Positions 1 to 8,864 are shown, counted from the stretch's first letter. The stretch is DNA of 64,000 bases from Zoogloeaceae bacterium (GCA_024235675.1 JACKLZ010000002.1:248001-312000); one strand, 5' to 3'. A program made the numbers and translations. Notes: generated by a model not told the origin, from the letters alone.

Positions 1-352
1 CGAGGCCGACATCCGCGCGCTGGCCAGCAACCCCAACGGCTTTGCCGAAGGCGACTGGATTCCCTATCTGGTCATCAACTACGAGATCAGCAAAAAGGGC
101 AGCACCGAGGTGCTCAGGGGCGACTTCATGCCCATGGTCGCCAGCGACGGCCCCCACTACGGCAACAACGTCAAGCTGATGGGCCCGGGCAAATACACCG
201 TCAAGTACAACATTGCGCCGCCGAGCGCCAACGCCCACGCCCATTTCGGCCGCCACACCGACCGTGAAACCGGCGTGCGTCCGTGGTTCGCCCCCTTCAC
301 CGTCGAATACGAATTCACCTACGCCGGCATCGGCAAGAAGGGGGGCTATTGA
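1..352 (+). CDS. ftrA: Periplasmic iron-binding protein, P19/Tp34/FtrA family (3' part)
   Basis: The gene begins left of the window; the reading frame is open from base 2. About 116 C-terminal residues are visible, with the family's typical stretch DGPHYGNNVKLMGPGKY followed by HFGRHTDRETGVRPWF and an end in GKKGGY. Proteins of this family bind iron (and copper) in the periplasm and feed an FTR1-type permease. Downstream lie ftrB, ftrC and ftrD homologues, which fits the four-part FtrABCD ferrous-iron system known from Bordetella and Brucella. The stop TGA shares its last base with the ATG of the next gene, so the two are translationally coupled. The family call is strong; the choice of metal is inferred from the family. 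Confidence 0.88.
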   Translation, partial: EADIRALASNPNGFAEGDWIPYLVINYEISKKGSTEVLRGDFMPMVASDGPHYGNNVKLMGPGKYTVKYNIAPPSANAHAHFGRHTDRETGVRPWFAPFTVEYEFTYAGIGKKGGY

Positions 353-1833
353 TGCGCCGCTTCGCCCTGCCCCTCAGCGCCGCCGCGCTGACCCTGCTGG
401 TCGGCAGCACGCCGGCCCTGGCCGCGGATGACCCCGGCCTGCGCGCTATCGTCAAGCAACTGGCCGAGCGCATTGCCAAGCTTGAAGCGCGCAACGCCAG
501 CCTCGAAGGCCAGCTCAAGCAGGCGAGCAAACCGGCCGACCTCGAAGCTCGCGTCAAGACGCTGGAGGCCGACAACCGCGCCCTGGCCACCGCACTCGAC
601 AGCGAGCGCATCAGCGACACCGAGCCCGCACTGGCCACCCGCCTGAAGGCGGTCGAACAAAAAGCCGTCGCCACCGGCCCGGCCAATGCGCTGGCCGAAG
701 CGCTGGACGGCATCTCGGCCGAAGTCAGCGTCGGCGCCGTGGCGCAGCATCTGTCGAAAGATGGCCGCACCGACGGCAAGAGCGAGACCGTGCTCGGCTG
801 GCGTGGCGATGTCGGCGTCACCCTGCCGGCCGGCCGGGTGGGCGATGGCGAAGGCCAGTTCTTCTTCCAGGCCCGCTTCGGTCAGGACGGCAGCCACAGC
901 GACACCCGCCCCTTCTTCAACGGCGCGACCAACAGCATGGGCTTCGAGCAGGAGAGCGTGCCGAGCGAGAACACCAACGCGGTACTCGCCCAGGCCTGGT
1001 ACCAGCTCGACACACCGATTGGCGCCAGCGAACTGGACGGTGCACCGGCGCGGGTGGAATTCACCATCGGCAAGATGGACCCCTTCGTGTTCTTCGACCA
1101 GAACGGCGCGGCGGATGATGAATCGAGCCGGTTCCTGAACAACGTGTTCGTGCACAACCCGCTGCTCGATTCGGGCGGCCAGGTCGGCGTCGACAGCTAC
1201 GGCTTCACGCCGGGCGTGCGTCTGGCCTATGTGAGCGAGGAGAACGGCTGGGGGGCGTCCATCGGCCTGTTCGGCGCGGGCGATTCGAGCACCTTCGGCA
1301 AGAGCTTCACCCAGCCCTTCGTGATCGCACAGCTCGAAAAGAATGTGCGCGCCTTTGGCGGCTTCGACGGCACCTACCGCGTCTATGCCTGGAGCAACCC
1401 GCAGGCCGAAGGCTATGACGGCGAAGAACGTGCCCACGCCGGCTGGGGCATCAGTGCCGACCAGCAGGTGAGCGAGTCCCTGACCCTGTTCACCCGTTAC
1501 GGCCACGGCATGCGCGGCCGCGCCGCATTCGACCGCGCGCTCACCGTCGGCGGCGAACTGACCGGCAATGCCTGGAAGCGTGGCAACGATGGTCTCGGCT
1601 TTGCCTGGGCCTGGCTGCGCAGTTCGAAAGGCTTCCGCGCCAATTCGGCCGGCCTCACCGACTGGGGCTACGACGCCAGCGGCGCCGAGCAGGTGGCGGA
1701 AATCTATTACCGCTACCAGATCAACGACCACCTCGCCCTCACGCCGGATCTGCAGTTCATCCGCCGTGCCGGCGCCGATGGCAGCGCCGACCTGGTCACC
1801 GCCGCGGGCGTGCGCGCCCTGTATGCCTTCTAA
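352..1833 (+). CDS. OprB-like outer-membrane porin inside the ftr locus
   Basis: The 493-residue product starts at the ATG in TGATG, overlapping the ftrA stop. It has a signal peptide (residues 1-24, ending PALA), then a heptad-patterned coiled-coil segment (about 26-80, KQLAERIAKLEARNASLEGQ) and a beta-rich body of about 350 residues ending in a terminal aromatic (YAF), as outer-membrane barrels do. This matches the carbohydrate-selective porin OprB superfamily, although the substrate is not readable from sequence. Its position between ftrA and ftrB is unusual: it suggests an outer-membrane route for the substrate (Fe2+ or a small chelate) in the same transcript. A sugar porin caught in the operon is the alternative. 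Confidence 0.8.
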   Translation: MRRFALPLSAAALTLLVGSTPALAADDPGLRAIVKQLAERIAKLEARNASLEGQLKQASKPADLEARVKTLEADNRALATALDSERISDTEPALATRLKAVEQKAVATGPANALAEALDGISAEVSVGAVAQHLSKDGRTDGKSETVLGWRGDVGVTLPAGRVGDGEGQFFFQARFGQDGSHSDTRPFFNGATNSMGFEQESVPSENTNAVLAQAWYQLDTPIGASELDGAPARVEFTIGKMDPFVFFDQNGAADDESSRFLNNVFVHNPLLDSGGQVGVDSYGFTPGVRLAYVSEENGWGASIGLFGAGDSSTFGKSFTQPFVIAQLEKNVRAFGGFDGTYRVYAWSNPQAEGYDGEERAHAGWGISADQQVSESLTLFTRYGHGMRGRAAFDRALTVGGELTGNAWKRGNDGLGFAWAWLRSSKGFRANSAGLTDWGYDASGAEQVAEIYYRYQINDHLALTPDLQFIRRAGADGSADLVTAAGVRALYAF

Positions 1834-1851
1834 GGCCACCGCTTGACGTCA

Positions 1852-1877
1852 GCCCCGTCGCTTAAGCGCGGCGGGGC
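1852..1877. other. Intercistronic hairpin between porin and ftrB
   Basis: GCCCCG (1852-1857) pairs with CGGGGC (1872-1877) in the 65-base gap. There is no T-run, so it is more likely an mRNA processing or stability element than a terminator. Confidence 0.4.
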
Positions 1878-1898
1878 GTCACCGTTTCTGGAGTCTGT

Positions 1899-2225
1899 AT
1901 GCACCGCACCGTCCTCGCCCTCTGTCTGACCGCCCTCGCCTGCACCGCCGCGTGGGCCGACAAGCCCACCTTCACGCTCACCGCCGAGAACGGCCGCTTC
2001 ACGCCCGAGGTAGTCGAAGTGCCGGCCAATACCCGCTTCCGCCTCGAGATCACCAACAAGAACGCCGGCCCGGAAGAATTCGAGAGCGTCGAGCTGCGCA
2101 AGGAAACCGTACTCGCCCCCGGCGTGACGCGCACCATCGTCTTCGCCCCGCTCAAGCCGGGCCGCTACCCCTTCTTTGGTGAATTCCACCCCGACACCGC
2201 CAAGGGCGAAATCGTCGCCAAATAA
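1899..2225 (+). CDS. ftrB: Cupredoxin-fold periplasmic protein FtrB
   Basis: The 108-residue protein has a signal peptide (residues 1-20, ending AWA) and one cupredoxin_1-type beta sandwich ending PGRYPFFGEFHPDTAKG. In FtrABCD systems FtrB is thought to assist oxidation or hand-over of Fe2+ from FtrA to the permease FtrC; the exact chemistry is not settled. The gene is 11 bases ahead of ftrC, with AAGGAG (2224-2229) serving ftrC. The classic His/Cys/Met blue-copper ligand set is not obvious, so an electron-transfer copper site should not be assumed. Confidence 0.85.
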   Translation: MHRTVLALCLTALACTAAWADKPTFTLTAENGRFTPEVVEVPANTRFRLEITNKNAGPEEFESVELRKETVLAPGVTRTIVFAPLKPGRYPFFGEFHPDTAKGEIVAK

Positions 2226-2236
2226 GGAGCGCCGCC

Positions 2237-3040
2237 ATGGGTAACGCAACATTCATCGTCTGGCGCGAGAGCGTCGAGGCCATCCTGATCATCGCCATTC
2301 TGTATTCATGGATTCAGGCACGCGGCGACGGCCGCATCCGCTTGCGTCACCTGTGGCTGGGCGTGGCCGGCGGCATCGGTCTGGCAGTGGCGCTGGCCGC
2401 CGCGATGCTCGGCTTCCACTCGCAACTGGCCGGCACCACGCTGGAGGCCTTTCAGGCCAGCATCATGATCGCCGCCGCCTTGCTGGTCACCCACATGGTG
2501 GTGTGGATGCGCCACCACGGGCGCACGCTCAAGCGCGATCTCGAATCCGGTCTGGCCCGCGCCGCGGAAGAAACGGGCGGGCTGTCTGCGGCGCTACTGG
2601 CCGCCATTGCGGTCGGCCGCGAAGGGGCGGAAACCGTGCTGTTTCTGTACGGCATCGTCGCAGAGAATGCTGGCGGCGGCTGGGTCGACCTGATGCTCGG
2701 GGCCGCCCTCGGCGCCGGCCTGGCGGTGGTGACTGCCGTGCTGTTCATGAAAGGCTCGCGCCTGCTGCCACAGCGGGTGTTCTTCCGCATCAGCGAAGTG
2801 CTTTTACTGCTGCTCGCCTCCGGCCTGCTAGTGTCGGGCCTGGAAGGCTTCATCAACATGGAATGGCTGCCGCCGCTGGTGGAACCGGTGTGGGACAGCG
2901 GCGCCTTGCTGCAAGACGACGGCCTGCTCGGCACCTTTGCCGGCTATCGCGCCCGCCCGGCGCTGAGCATTCTCGGCCTGTGGGTGCTGTACTGGATCGG
3001 CACCCTGTGGCTGCTGCGCGCGCCGCGGAGAAGCGCATGA
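2237..3040 (+). CDS. ftrC: FTR1-family high-affinity iron permease FtrC
   Basis: The 267-residue inner-membrane protein has about seven hydrophobic segments. Both signature REXXE iron-binding motifs are present, RESVE at residues 10-14 and REGAE at 128-132. This is the permease that moves iron across the inner membrane, related to yeast Ftr1p and to EfeU. The last codons overlap ftrD through an ATGA junction (3037-3040), indicating coupled translation. The start is the ATG preceded by an AAGGAG ribosome binding site. Confidence 0.94.
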   Translation: MGNATFIVWRESVEAILIIAILYSWIQARGDGRIRLRHLWLGVAGGIGLAVALAAAMLGFHSQLAGTTLEAFQASIMIAAALLVTHMVVWMRHHGRTLKRDLESGLARAAEETGGLSAALLAAIAVGREGAETVLFLYGIVAENAGGGWVDLMLGAALGAGLAVVTAVLFMKGSRLLPQRVFFRISEVLLLLLASGLLVSGLEGFINMEWLPPLVEPVWDSGALLQDDGLLGTFAGYRARPALSILGLWVLYWIGTLWLLRAPRRSA

Positions 3041-4419
3041 GCGCCTGCGCCACCGCGCCGGCGCCCACCCGGCTGGCTGCCTTCGGCCGCTGGATGCAGC
3101 GCAATCGCCGGTGGGTACTCGGGCTGCAGTGGATCACGCTGTTTGCCTACCTGTTCCTGGTTGCCGTGCCAGCGTTCTTGCCGCTGCCCGACACCCAGGC
3201 GCACATCTGGAATGACCTCACCCGCTTTGCCCAGTTCGTTTTCTGGGGCATCTGGTGGCCTTTCGTGCTGGTCAGCATGATGCTGATGGGCCGCGCCTGG
3301 TGCGGTGTGCTGTGCCCGGAGGGCTTTGTTACCGAACAGGTCAGCCGCTTCGGGCTGGGCCGGCCGGTGCCGCGCTGGATCAAGTGGGGTGGCTGGCCCT
3401 TCGTGGCCTTTCTGGGCACCACGGTGTATGGCCAGTTGGTAAGTGTGTACGAATACCCCAAGGCGGTGCTGCTGGTGCTGGGCGGCTCAACCGTCGCGGC
3501 GATCGCGGTTGGCCTGGTGTATGGCCGCAACAAGCGGGTGTGGTGCCGCCACCTGTGTCCGGTCAATGGCGTCTTCGGCCTGCTCTCGCGGCTGGCGCCG
3601 CTGCACTTTCGTACCGACCGCCTGCGCTGGGAGCAGACCACGTCGGCGCGCGTCATCCCGGTCAACTGCGCGCCGCTGGTCGACATCCGTCGCATGGAAT
3701 CCAGCGCCGGCTGCCATATGTGCGGCCGCTGCGCCGGGCATCGCGATGCCATCGAACTGGCGGGCCGTGCGCCCGGCAGCGAAGTGGCACAGCTCAAGGC
3801 CGACGACGCCAATCCGTGGGAAGTCCGCCTGTTGGTGTATGGCCTGATCGGCACCGCGATTGGCGCCTTCCAATGGTCAGCCTCGCCCTGGTTCGTGCAA
3901 GCAAAATTGGCCGTGGCCGAATGGCTGATCGAGCGCGACAGCTATGCATTGCTCGGCGACAACGCGCCGTGGTGGCTGCTCACTCACTACCCGGAGGCCA
4001 GCGATGTATTCACCTGGCTCGACGGGCTGATGATCCTCGGCTACATCGGCGCGGCGGCGGTGGTGATCGGCGGCTGGATCTCGCTGTGGCTGCGCCTGGC
4101 GGGCCATCTGACCGGGCGGGCCCGCGCCCATCTGCACCTGGCTTACGCGTTGATTCCGCTGGGCGGTGTGGGCGTGTTTCTCGGCCTGTCAGCGCTGACG
4201 GTGTCGCTACTCTCGGCGGAGGGCATCAACATTGCCCATCTGGGCAGCATCCGTGCTGGCCTGCTGGCAGCCGCCACGATTGCCAGCCTCGCCCTGGCGC
4301 ATCGCATGCTCGCGCGCATGGCGGTCTCACGCACACAAGCGACGGCCATACTGGCCGCCTTTTCGGCCGCCGCAGCCGGCGCTGTCGTGCCATGGGTGAT
4401 GATGTACTTCGTCTGGTAA
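3037..4419 (+). CDS. ftrD: Membrane 4Fe-4S ferredoxin-like protein FtrD
   Basis: The 460-residue polytopic protein has Cys motifs typical of the NapH/CcoG-like membrane ferredoxins: CGVLCP (Cys89, Cys93), CRHLCP (Cys170, Cys174), Cys211 and a CHMCGRC cluster (226-232). The second half is mostly transmembrane. In FtrABCD it is proposed to accept electrons released when Fe2+ is oxidised for transport by FtrC. The chosen start is the ATG inside ATGA at the ftrC stop; in-frame sequence farther upstream lies inside ftrC and is not coding. The gene closes the ftr operon. Confidence 0.9.
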   Translation: MSACATAPAPTRLAAFGRWMQRNRRWVLGLQWITLFAYLFLVAVPAFLPLPDTQAHIWNDLTRFAQFVFWGIWWPFVLVSMMLMGRAWCGVLCPEGFVTEQVSRFGLGRPVPRWIKWGGWPFVAFLGTTVYGQLVSVYEYPKAVLLVLGGSTVAAIAVGLVYGRNKRVWCRHLCPVNGVFGLLSRLAPLHFRTDRLRWEQTTSARVIPVNCAPLVDIRRMESSAGCHMCGRCAGHRDAIELAGRAPGSEVAQLKADDANPWEVRLLVYGLIGTAIGAFQWSASPWFVQAKLAVAEWLIERDSYALLGDNAPWWLLTHYPEASDVFTWLDGLMILGYIGAAAVVIGGWISLWLRLAGHLTGRARAHLHLAYALIPLGGVGVFLGLSALTVSLLSAEGINIAHLGSIRAGLLAAATIASLALAHRMLARMAVSRTQATAILAAFSAAAAGAVVPWVMMYFVW

Positions 4420-4443
4420 TACTTGATCTATCACAATTTTGTT

Positions 4444-4462
4444 GCGAACGATTCGCATTTGC
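4444..4462. promoter_or_regulatory. fur box: Candidate Fur box upstream of the siderophore receptor
   Basis: GCGAACGATTCGCATTTGC contains the inverted repeat GCGAA-N3-TTCGC and matches about 11 of 19 positions of the classic Fur consensus. It lies about 127 bases before the receptor ATG, in an A+T-rich patch following ftrD. Iron-repressed expression is the expected consequence; this is inferred from sequence only. Confidence 0.6.
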
Positions 4463-4588
4463 GTTAAAGTCTGCATCCGATGACGGCCACCCAAGGGCCG
4501 CCATCGCCCACACCACTTCAGCGATCGGATCAGCCCGCCACCCGCGCGAAGCCGGGAAGCCAGCCACATCCCCAACAAGGAAACTGGC

Positions 4589-6736
4589 ATGCTTCCCGTC
4601 AACACCCGCCCGGCGCGCACCGGCGCGATTGCCATCGCGCTCGCCGCCCCGCTCCCCCTGTTTGCCCAAACCGGCACCGCCCCCACACCGGTGCTGCCCA
4701 CGGTCGAAGTCAGCGAAACGAATCCGCGCGACACGCAAAGCTACCAAGGCGGCACGACTCGGCTCGGCAAGCTCGACCAACTGCCCAAGGACGTTCCGCA
4801 AGGCATCACCATCATCAGCGACAAGCTGCTCTTCGAGACCAACGCCGACACGCTCAAGGACGCCGTGCGCCATGTCTCGGGCCTGACCTTCAATGCGGGC
4901 GAAGGTGGCCGCATCGGCGACAACATGACGCTGCGCGGCTTCTATTCCTTTGGTGACCTGTACCTCGACGGCATCCGCGATGTGGCGCAGTACAACCGTG
5001 AAACCTTCGACATCGAGCAGCTCGAAGTGCTGCGCGGTTCGGCCGCGATGCTGTTTGGCCGCGGCCAGGCCGGCGGCGTCATCAACCGCGTCAGCAAGCC
5101 GCCTCGCCTGGTCGACCGGACCACGCTGACCACCACCATCGGCACGCAAGACTACGGACGGGTGGTTGCCGACATGAACAAGGTCACCGGCCAGGACGCC
5201 GCGTTGCGCGTCAATCTCATGAAAACCGAGGGCGGCAGCACCCGCGACGATGTGCAGACCAACCGCGAGGGCATCGCCCCGAGCTTCCGCTGGGGCATTG
5301 GCACCACCGACGAATTCTCGGTGGGCGCGCTCTACCTCAAGACACGCAACACGCCGGACTACGGCGTGCCCTTCTACAAGAACCGGCCGCTGGACGTCAG
5401 CGGCGACACCTTCTACGGCACCACCTCGGACTACGAAGACAACGAAACCACCCTGCTCACCGGCAGCTGGAAGCATCGCGTTTCCAGCGACACCGTCATC
5501 CGCAGCCTGATCCGCGCAGCCGACTACCAGCGCGATGTGTGGCTGACCGCACCGCGCCTGCAGAACCCGACCGATGCCACCGTGGCAGATGGCACGGCAG
5601 TGGTCCGGCGCAGCGGCAACCACCGCGGCGGCGAAGAGCACACGCTCACCGTGCAATCGGATCTGAGCACAAAATTCGCCACCGGCGCACTCAAGCACGA
5701 AGTGCTCGGCGGAGTCGAGTTCCTCAAGGAGCGCGCCGCGCGCTGGACCTACCGACTGGCGAGCGGCGAAACGGCTCCAGTGACCACCGTCGGCAACCCG
5801 AACAGCAGCCCGGCCATGCCGGCCTCCTATGGCAACACCGAGAAGCTCTCACGCTCGACCTATAGCGGCGACACGATCAGCGTGTTCGCGCAGGACGCGA
5901 TCGAGTTCCTGCCCGGCTGGAAAGTCCTGCTCGGCATCCGTCACGACAAGATGAACGCCGACTACAGCAACGGCGCAGTGGTCGACTACGGCGAAAACAG
6001 CTATCGCAGCAGCCTGTCATTCCAGCCCGACGACACGCAGCACTACTACCTGTCGTGGACCGACTCGTTCAACCCCACGGCCGACCTCTACCAGTTCAGC
6101 ACCACCACCGAGACCTATCCGGCCGAGCGCAGCCGCAGCCTCGAACTGGGCGCCAAGTGGGATCTCTACGAAGGCGACCTGTCGCTGCGCGCCGCGGTCT
6201 ATCGCGCCGAGAAGGACTGGGAGCGCAACACCGACATCGAAACCGCCAGCACCAACGCACTGCTGTCGAAAAAACGCCACACCAACGGCATCGAGCTCGA
6301 AGCGGCCGGGCGCATCACCTCGCGTTGGGAGGTGTTTTTCGGCTGGACCGCGATGGACGCCAAGGTCGATGAGGCGGCGCCAGGGCGCAATCCCAATATC
6401 GCCGGCATGCGACCGCGCAACACGCCACCCTTCGCCTGGAACCTGTGGACCACCTACAAACTCGACGCCCACTGGAAGATCGGTGGCGGCATTGAAGCCA
6501 AGGGGCCGCGCCTGGCCTACGGCGTGGGCGGCAGCAACCCGATCACGCCCAACGTCGCACCGGGCTACCGCCGGGTGGACGCCATGGTGGCCTACGAAAT
6601 GCCCAAGTACACGCTCAAGGCCAACCTGCTCAACGTGTTCGACACGCTGTACTACAGCTCGGTGTACGAAAACGGTGGCCACGCCGTGCCCGGCACCGGT
6701 CGCGCCCTGCAGCTGACCGCCGAAGTTCAGTTCTGA
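4589..6736 (+). CDS. TonB-dependent catecholate-type siderophore receptor (Fiu-like)
   Basis: The 715-residue outer-membrane receptor has a signal peptide to about residue 26 (PLFAQ). A plug domain follows (about 50-160, with LRGFYSFGDLYLDGIRD and VLRGSAAMLFGRGQAGGVIN), then the beta-barrel, ending in the terminal aromatic QLTAEVQF. The plug motif and the adjacent piuC-type gene match the Fiu/PiuA group that imports ferric catecholates. AAGGAA precedes the ATG by 7 bases. Expression is probably Fur-controlled through the box at 4444-4462. The exact siderophore cannot be read from the sequence. Confidence 0.9.
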   Translation: MLPVNTRPARTGAIAIALAAPLPLFAQTGTAPTPVLPTVEVSETNPRDTQSYQGGTTRLGKLDQLPKDVPQGITIISDKLLFETNADTLKDAVRHVSGLTFNAGEGGRIGDNMTLRGFYSFGDLYLDGIRDVAQYNRETFDIEQLEVLRGSAAMLFGRGQAGGVINRVSKPPRLVDRTTLTTTIGTQDYGRVVADMNKVTGQDAALRVNLMKTEGGSTRDDVQTNREGIAPSFRWGIGTTDEFSVGALYLKTRNTPDYGVPFYKNRPLDVSGDTFYGTTSDYEDNETTLLTGSWKHRVSSDTVIRSLIRAADYQRDVWLTAPRLQNPTDATVADGTAVVRRSGNHRGGEEHTLTVQSDLSTKFATGALKHEVLGGVEFLKERAARWTYRLASGETAPVTTVGNPNSSPAMPASYGNTEKLSRSTYSGDTISVFAQDAIEFLPGWKVLLGIRHDKMNADYSNGAVVDYGENSYRSSLSFQPDDTQHYYLSWTDSFNPTADLYQFSTTTETYPAERSRSLELGAKWDLYEGDLSLRAAVYRAEKDWERNTDIETASTNALLSKKRHTNGIELEAAGRITSRWEVFFGWTAMDAKVDEAAPGRNPNIAGMRPRNTPPFAWNLWTTYKLDAHWKIGGGIEAKGPRLAYGVGGSNPITPNVAPGYRRVDAMVAYEMPKYTLKANLLNVFDTLYYSSVYENGGHAVPGTGRALQLTAEVQF

Positions 6737-6744
6737 TCCCCCGA

Positions 6745-6768
6745 GGGCGGTCGCCGACGCGACCGCCC
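6745..6768. other. Stem-loop between receptor and piuC
   Basis: GGGCGGTCGC (6745-6754) pairs perfectly with GCGACCGCCC (6759-6768) around a CGAC loop. With no T-run after it, it is likely a processing or partial-termination element that lets piuC be expressed below the receptor. Confidence 0.5.
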
Positions 6769-6789
6769 GCCCAACTTGCGAGCCACCGC

Positions 6790-7479
6790 ATGCTCTTGCA
6801 CCTTCCCGACATCCTCGACCGCGATACCGTCGCGCACTGCCGCCAATTGTTCGAAGCCGCCGACTGGGTCGACGGCGCGCTCACCGCCGGCCGCCAGTCG
6901 GCCCAGGTCAAATCCAACCTGCAGCTGCCCGAACACGCCACGCAAATCGATGAATTGCGCCAGATCGTGCTCGACGGCCTGTCACGCAGTGCCCAATTTT
7001 TTTCCGCCGCGCTGCCCCAGCGCATCCTGCCGCCGCTGTTCAACTGCTACCGCGACCAGAGCAACCACTTCGGCCAACATGTGGACAACGCGGTGCGCAG
7101 CCCGGCCGGCAGTGCCGAGCAAGTGCGTACCGACCTGTCGGCCACGTTGTTCTTCAGCGACCCAGGCGAATACGACGGCGGCGAACTGGTGATCGAAGAC
7201 ACCTTTGGCACCCAGCAGATCAAGCTACCCGCCGGCCATCTGGTGCTCTACCCCTCATCCAGCCTGCATTGCGTCACCCCTGTCACGCGCGGCACGCGCC
7301 TGGGCTCATTCATGTGGATGCAGAGCATGGTGCGCGAAACCGAGCGCCGCCGCCTGCTCTACGAAATGGACCTGGCCATCACCGGTCTGCGCCAGTGCTC
7401 GCTCGCCGCCGACACCCCCGAGGTCGTCCGCCTCACCGCCTGCTATCACAATCTGCTACGCATGTGGGCGCAGGTCTGA
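6790..7479 (+). CDS. piuC: Fe(II)/2-oxoglutarate dioxygenase, PiuC/YbiX family (PKHD-type hydroxylase)
   Basis: The 229-residue cytoplasmic protein has the double-stranded beta-helix ligand set H97-x-D99 (FGQHVDN) and H160 (SSSLHCVTP), plus the 2-oxoglutarate-binding R170. Length and motifs match PiuC/YbiX. Genes of this family nearly always sit next to Fiu/PiuA-type receptors, as here (53 bases downstream), and are iron-regulated, but the natural substrate is not established. The start follows the 24-base stem-loop. Confidence 0.92.
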   Translation: MLLHLPDILDRDTVAHCRQLFEAADWVDGALTAGRQSAQVKSNLQLPEHATQIDELRQIVLDGLSRSAQFFSAALPQRILPPLFNCYRDQSNHFGQHVDNAVRSPAGSAEQVRTDLSATLFFSDPGEYDGGELVIEDTFGTQQIKLPAGHLVLYPSSSLHCVTPVTRGTRLGSFMWMQSMVRETERRRLLYEMDLAITGLRQCSLAADTPEVVRLTACYHNLLRMWAQV

Positions 7480-7650
7480 CCCATCCAGTTTCGCGAGGCA
7501 TCCATGCCGCGCGTTCCCCGTACTCATCGCCACGCCCTATGTGCCCCGCCATCGAAGCACCAGCACAGCCCTCATCAGCCACGCCGGCATGAAGGCACGC
7601 CCATCAAAAACCGCCTAAAATGCCGGCCAAACGACTCTCGGACGCATGGC

Positions 7651-8139
7651 ATGGAAAAGTTTTTCGAACGCACGATGTACGCCTCTCGCTGGCTGCTGGC
7701 GCCCATCTATCTGGGCCTCAGCCTGGCGCTGCTGGCGCTGGGCCTGAAGTTCTTCCAGGAGGTCTTTCACGTCCTGCCGCATGTCTTCGACACCGCCGAG
7801 ACCGATCTCATCCTGCTGGTGCTGTCGCTGATCGACATGGCGCTGGTCGGCGGCCTGCTGGTGATGGTGATGTTCTCCGGCTACGAAAACTTTGTCTCGC
7901 AACTCGACATCGGCGATGAGGCCGAGAAGCTCAACTGGCTGGGCAAGATGGATTCGTCCAGCCTCAAGAACAAGGTGGCTGCGTCGATCGTGGCAATCTC
8001 ATCGATCCACCTGCTCAAGGTGTTCATGAACGCCAGCAACCTCGATAACGAAAAGCTGCTGTGGTACGTCGTCATCCACCTGACTTTTGTCGTCTCGGCC
8101 TTTGCCATGGGCTATCTCGACAAGATCACCCGCCACTAA
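7651..8139 (+). CDS. YqhA/UPF0114 family inner-membrane protein
   Basis: The 162-residue protein begins MEKFFERTMYASRWLLAPIY and has four hydrophobic helices, matching the UPF0114 (TIGR00645) family in length and in its N-terminal and LDKITRH-like C-terminal signatures. The function of the family is unknown. An in-frame ATG farther upstream (7504) would add 49 low-complexity residues with no homology, so the internal ATG was chosen. The next gene begins 6 bases after its stop. Confidence 0.85.
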   Translation: MEKFFERTMYASRWLLAPIYLGLSLALLALGLKFFQEVFHVLPHVFDTAETDLILLVLSLIDMALVGGLLVMVMFSGYENFVSQLDIGDEAEKLNWLGKMDSSSLKNKVAASIVAISSIHLLKVFMNASNLDNEKLLWYVVIHLTFVVSAFAMGYLDKITRH

Positions 8140-8145
8140 GCGCCG

Positions 8146-8382
8146 ATGCTGCCGACCGCCCGCTTCCGCCAGGCTCCCCTGCGCCATGTCGATGACGCGC
8201 AGGCGCTGGTGACGGCGCTCAGCGGCGCGCTCGGCGCCCGCCAGCTCAGCCTGCGCCCCCCGCCGCCCATCCCCGACACCTGCTGTGGCCGCGGCTGCAA
8301 CGGCTGTGTGTGGGAAGGCTATTTTGCCGCCCTGGTGTTTTGGCGCGACGACGCCTGCACCCTGATCGAGAGCCACGCCTGA
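8146..8382 (+). CDS. Oxidoreductase-like small Cys-rich protein (PF09791 type)
   Basis: The 78-residue protein carries the compact motif PPPIPDTCCGRGCNGCVWEGY, with four cysteines in a CCxxGCxxC arrangement. This is the hallmark of the 'oxidoreductase-like' domain found in small bacterial proteins and near the N terminus of eukaryotic oxidoreductase-like proteins. The cysteines could hold a metal or an Fe-S centre, but no biochemical role is established. Its stop overlaps the next start by one base (TGATG), so it is coupled to the TPR protein. Confidence 0.75.
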   Translation: MLPTARFRQAPLRHVDDAQALVTALSGALGARQLSLRPPPPIPDTCCGRGCNGCVWEGYFAALVFWRDDACTLIESHA

Positions 8383-8843
8383 TGTCCATATCACTTGCCG
8401 AAGCCGACGCCGCCGCCGAGCGCGGCGATCACACCACCGCCCTGCGCCTGCTCAAGGCCGCCGCGGCCGAGGCGCCGGCCGACACGGCCGTCGCCTATCG
8501 CCTCGGCGCCGAATACGCGCACCTCGAACTCTTCGATGCCGCCGAAGCCGAAATGACCCGCGCGCTGGCCGGCGAACAGGATCATCCCGTCGCCCGTTTT
8601 CATCTGGGCTTTCTGCAGATCACGCGCGGTCGCTTCGAGGACGCGCTGCGCACTTGGCAACCGCTGGATGCGTTGCCCGACACCCACGCGCTACGCCGCT
8701 ACAAGCAAGGCTTCGAACATTTGGCCAATGACGCCTTCGCCCCCGCACTCGAACGCCTGGAAGCCGGCCTGGCCGCCTCGGGCAGCGCCCCCGCGCTCGA
8801 CCGCGACATGCGTCGCCTACTCGCGAGCCTGCCGTCGGATTGA
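8382..8843 (+). CDS. TPR-repeat protein
   Basis: The 153-residue soluble protein consists of helix-turn-helix tetratricopeptide units (for example AVAYRLGAEYAHLELFDAAEAEM and ARFHLGFLQITRGRFEDAL). No signal peptide is seen. TPR proteins are protein-binding scaffolds; the partner is unknown. It is the third gene of the yqhA / Cys-rich / TPR string, each one within a few bases of the previous. Confidence 0.8.
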   Translation: MSISLAEADAAAERGDHTTALRLLKAAAAEAPADTAVAYRLGAEYAHLELFDAAEAEMTRALAGEQDHPVARFHLGFLQITRGRFEDALRTWQPLDALPDTHALRRYKQGFEHLANDAFAPALERLEAGLAASGSAPALDRDMRRLLASLPSD

Positions 8844-8864
8844 ACACCCCGGCAGGCCGACGCA

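Noticed and set aside
4424..4437. FNR-like site TTGATCTATCACAA near the end of ftrD
   Set aside because: The right half is shifted out of the TTGAT-N4-ATCAA spacing; the Fur-type palindrome just downstream is a better explanation.
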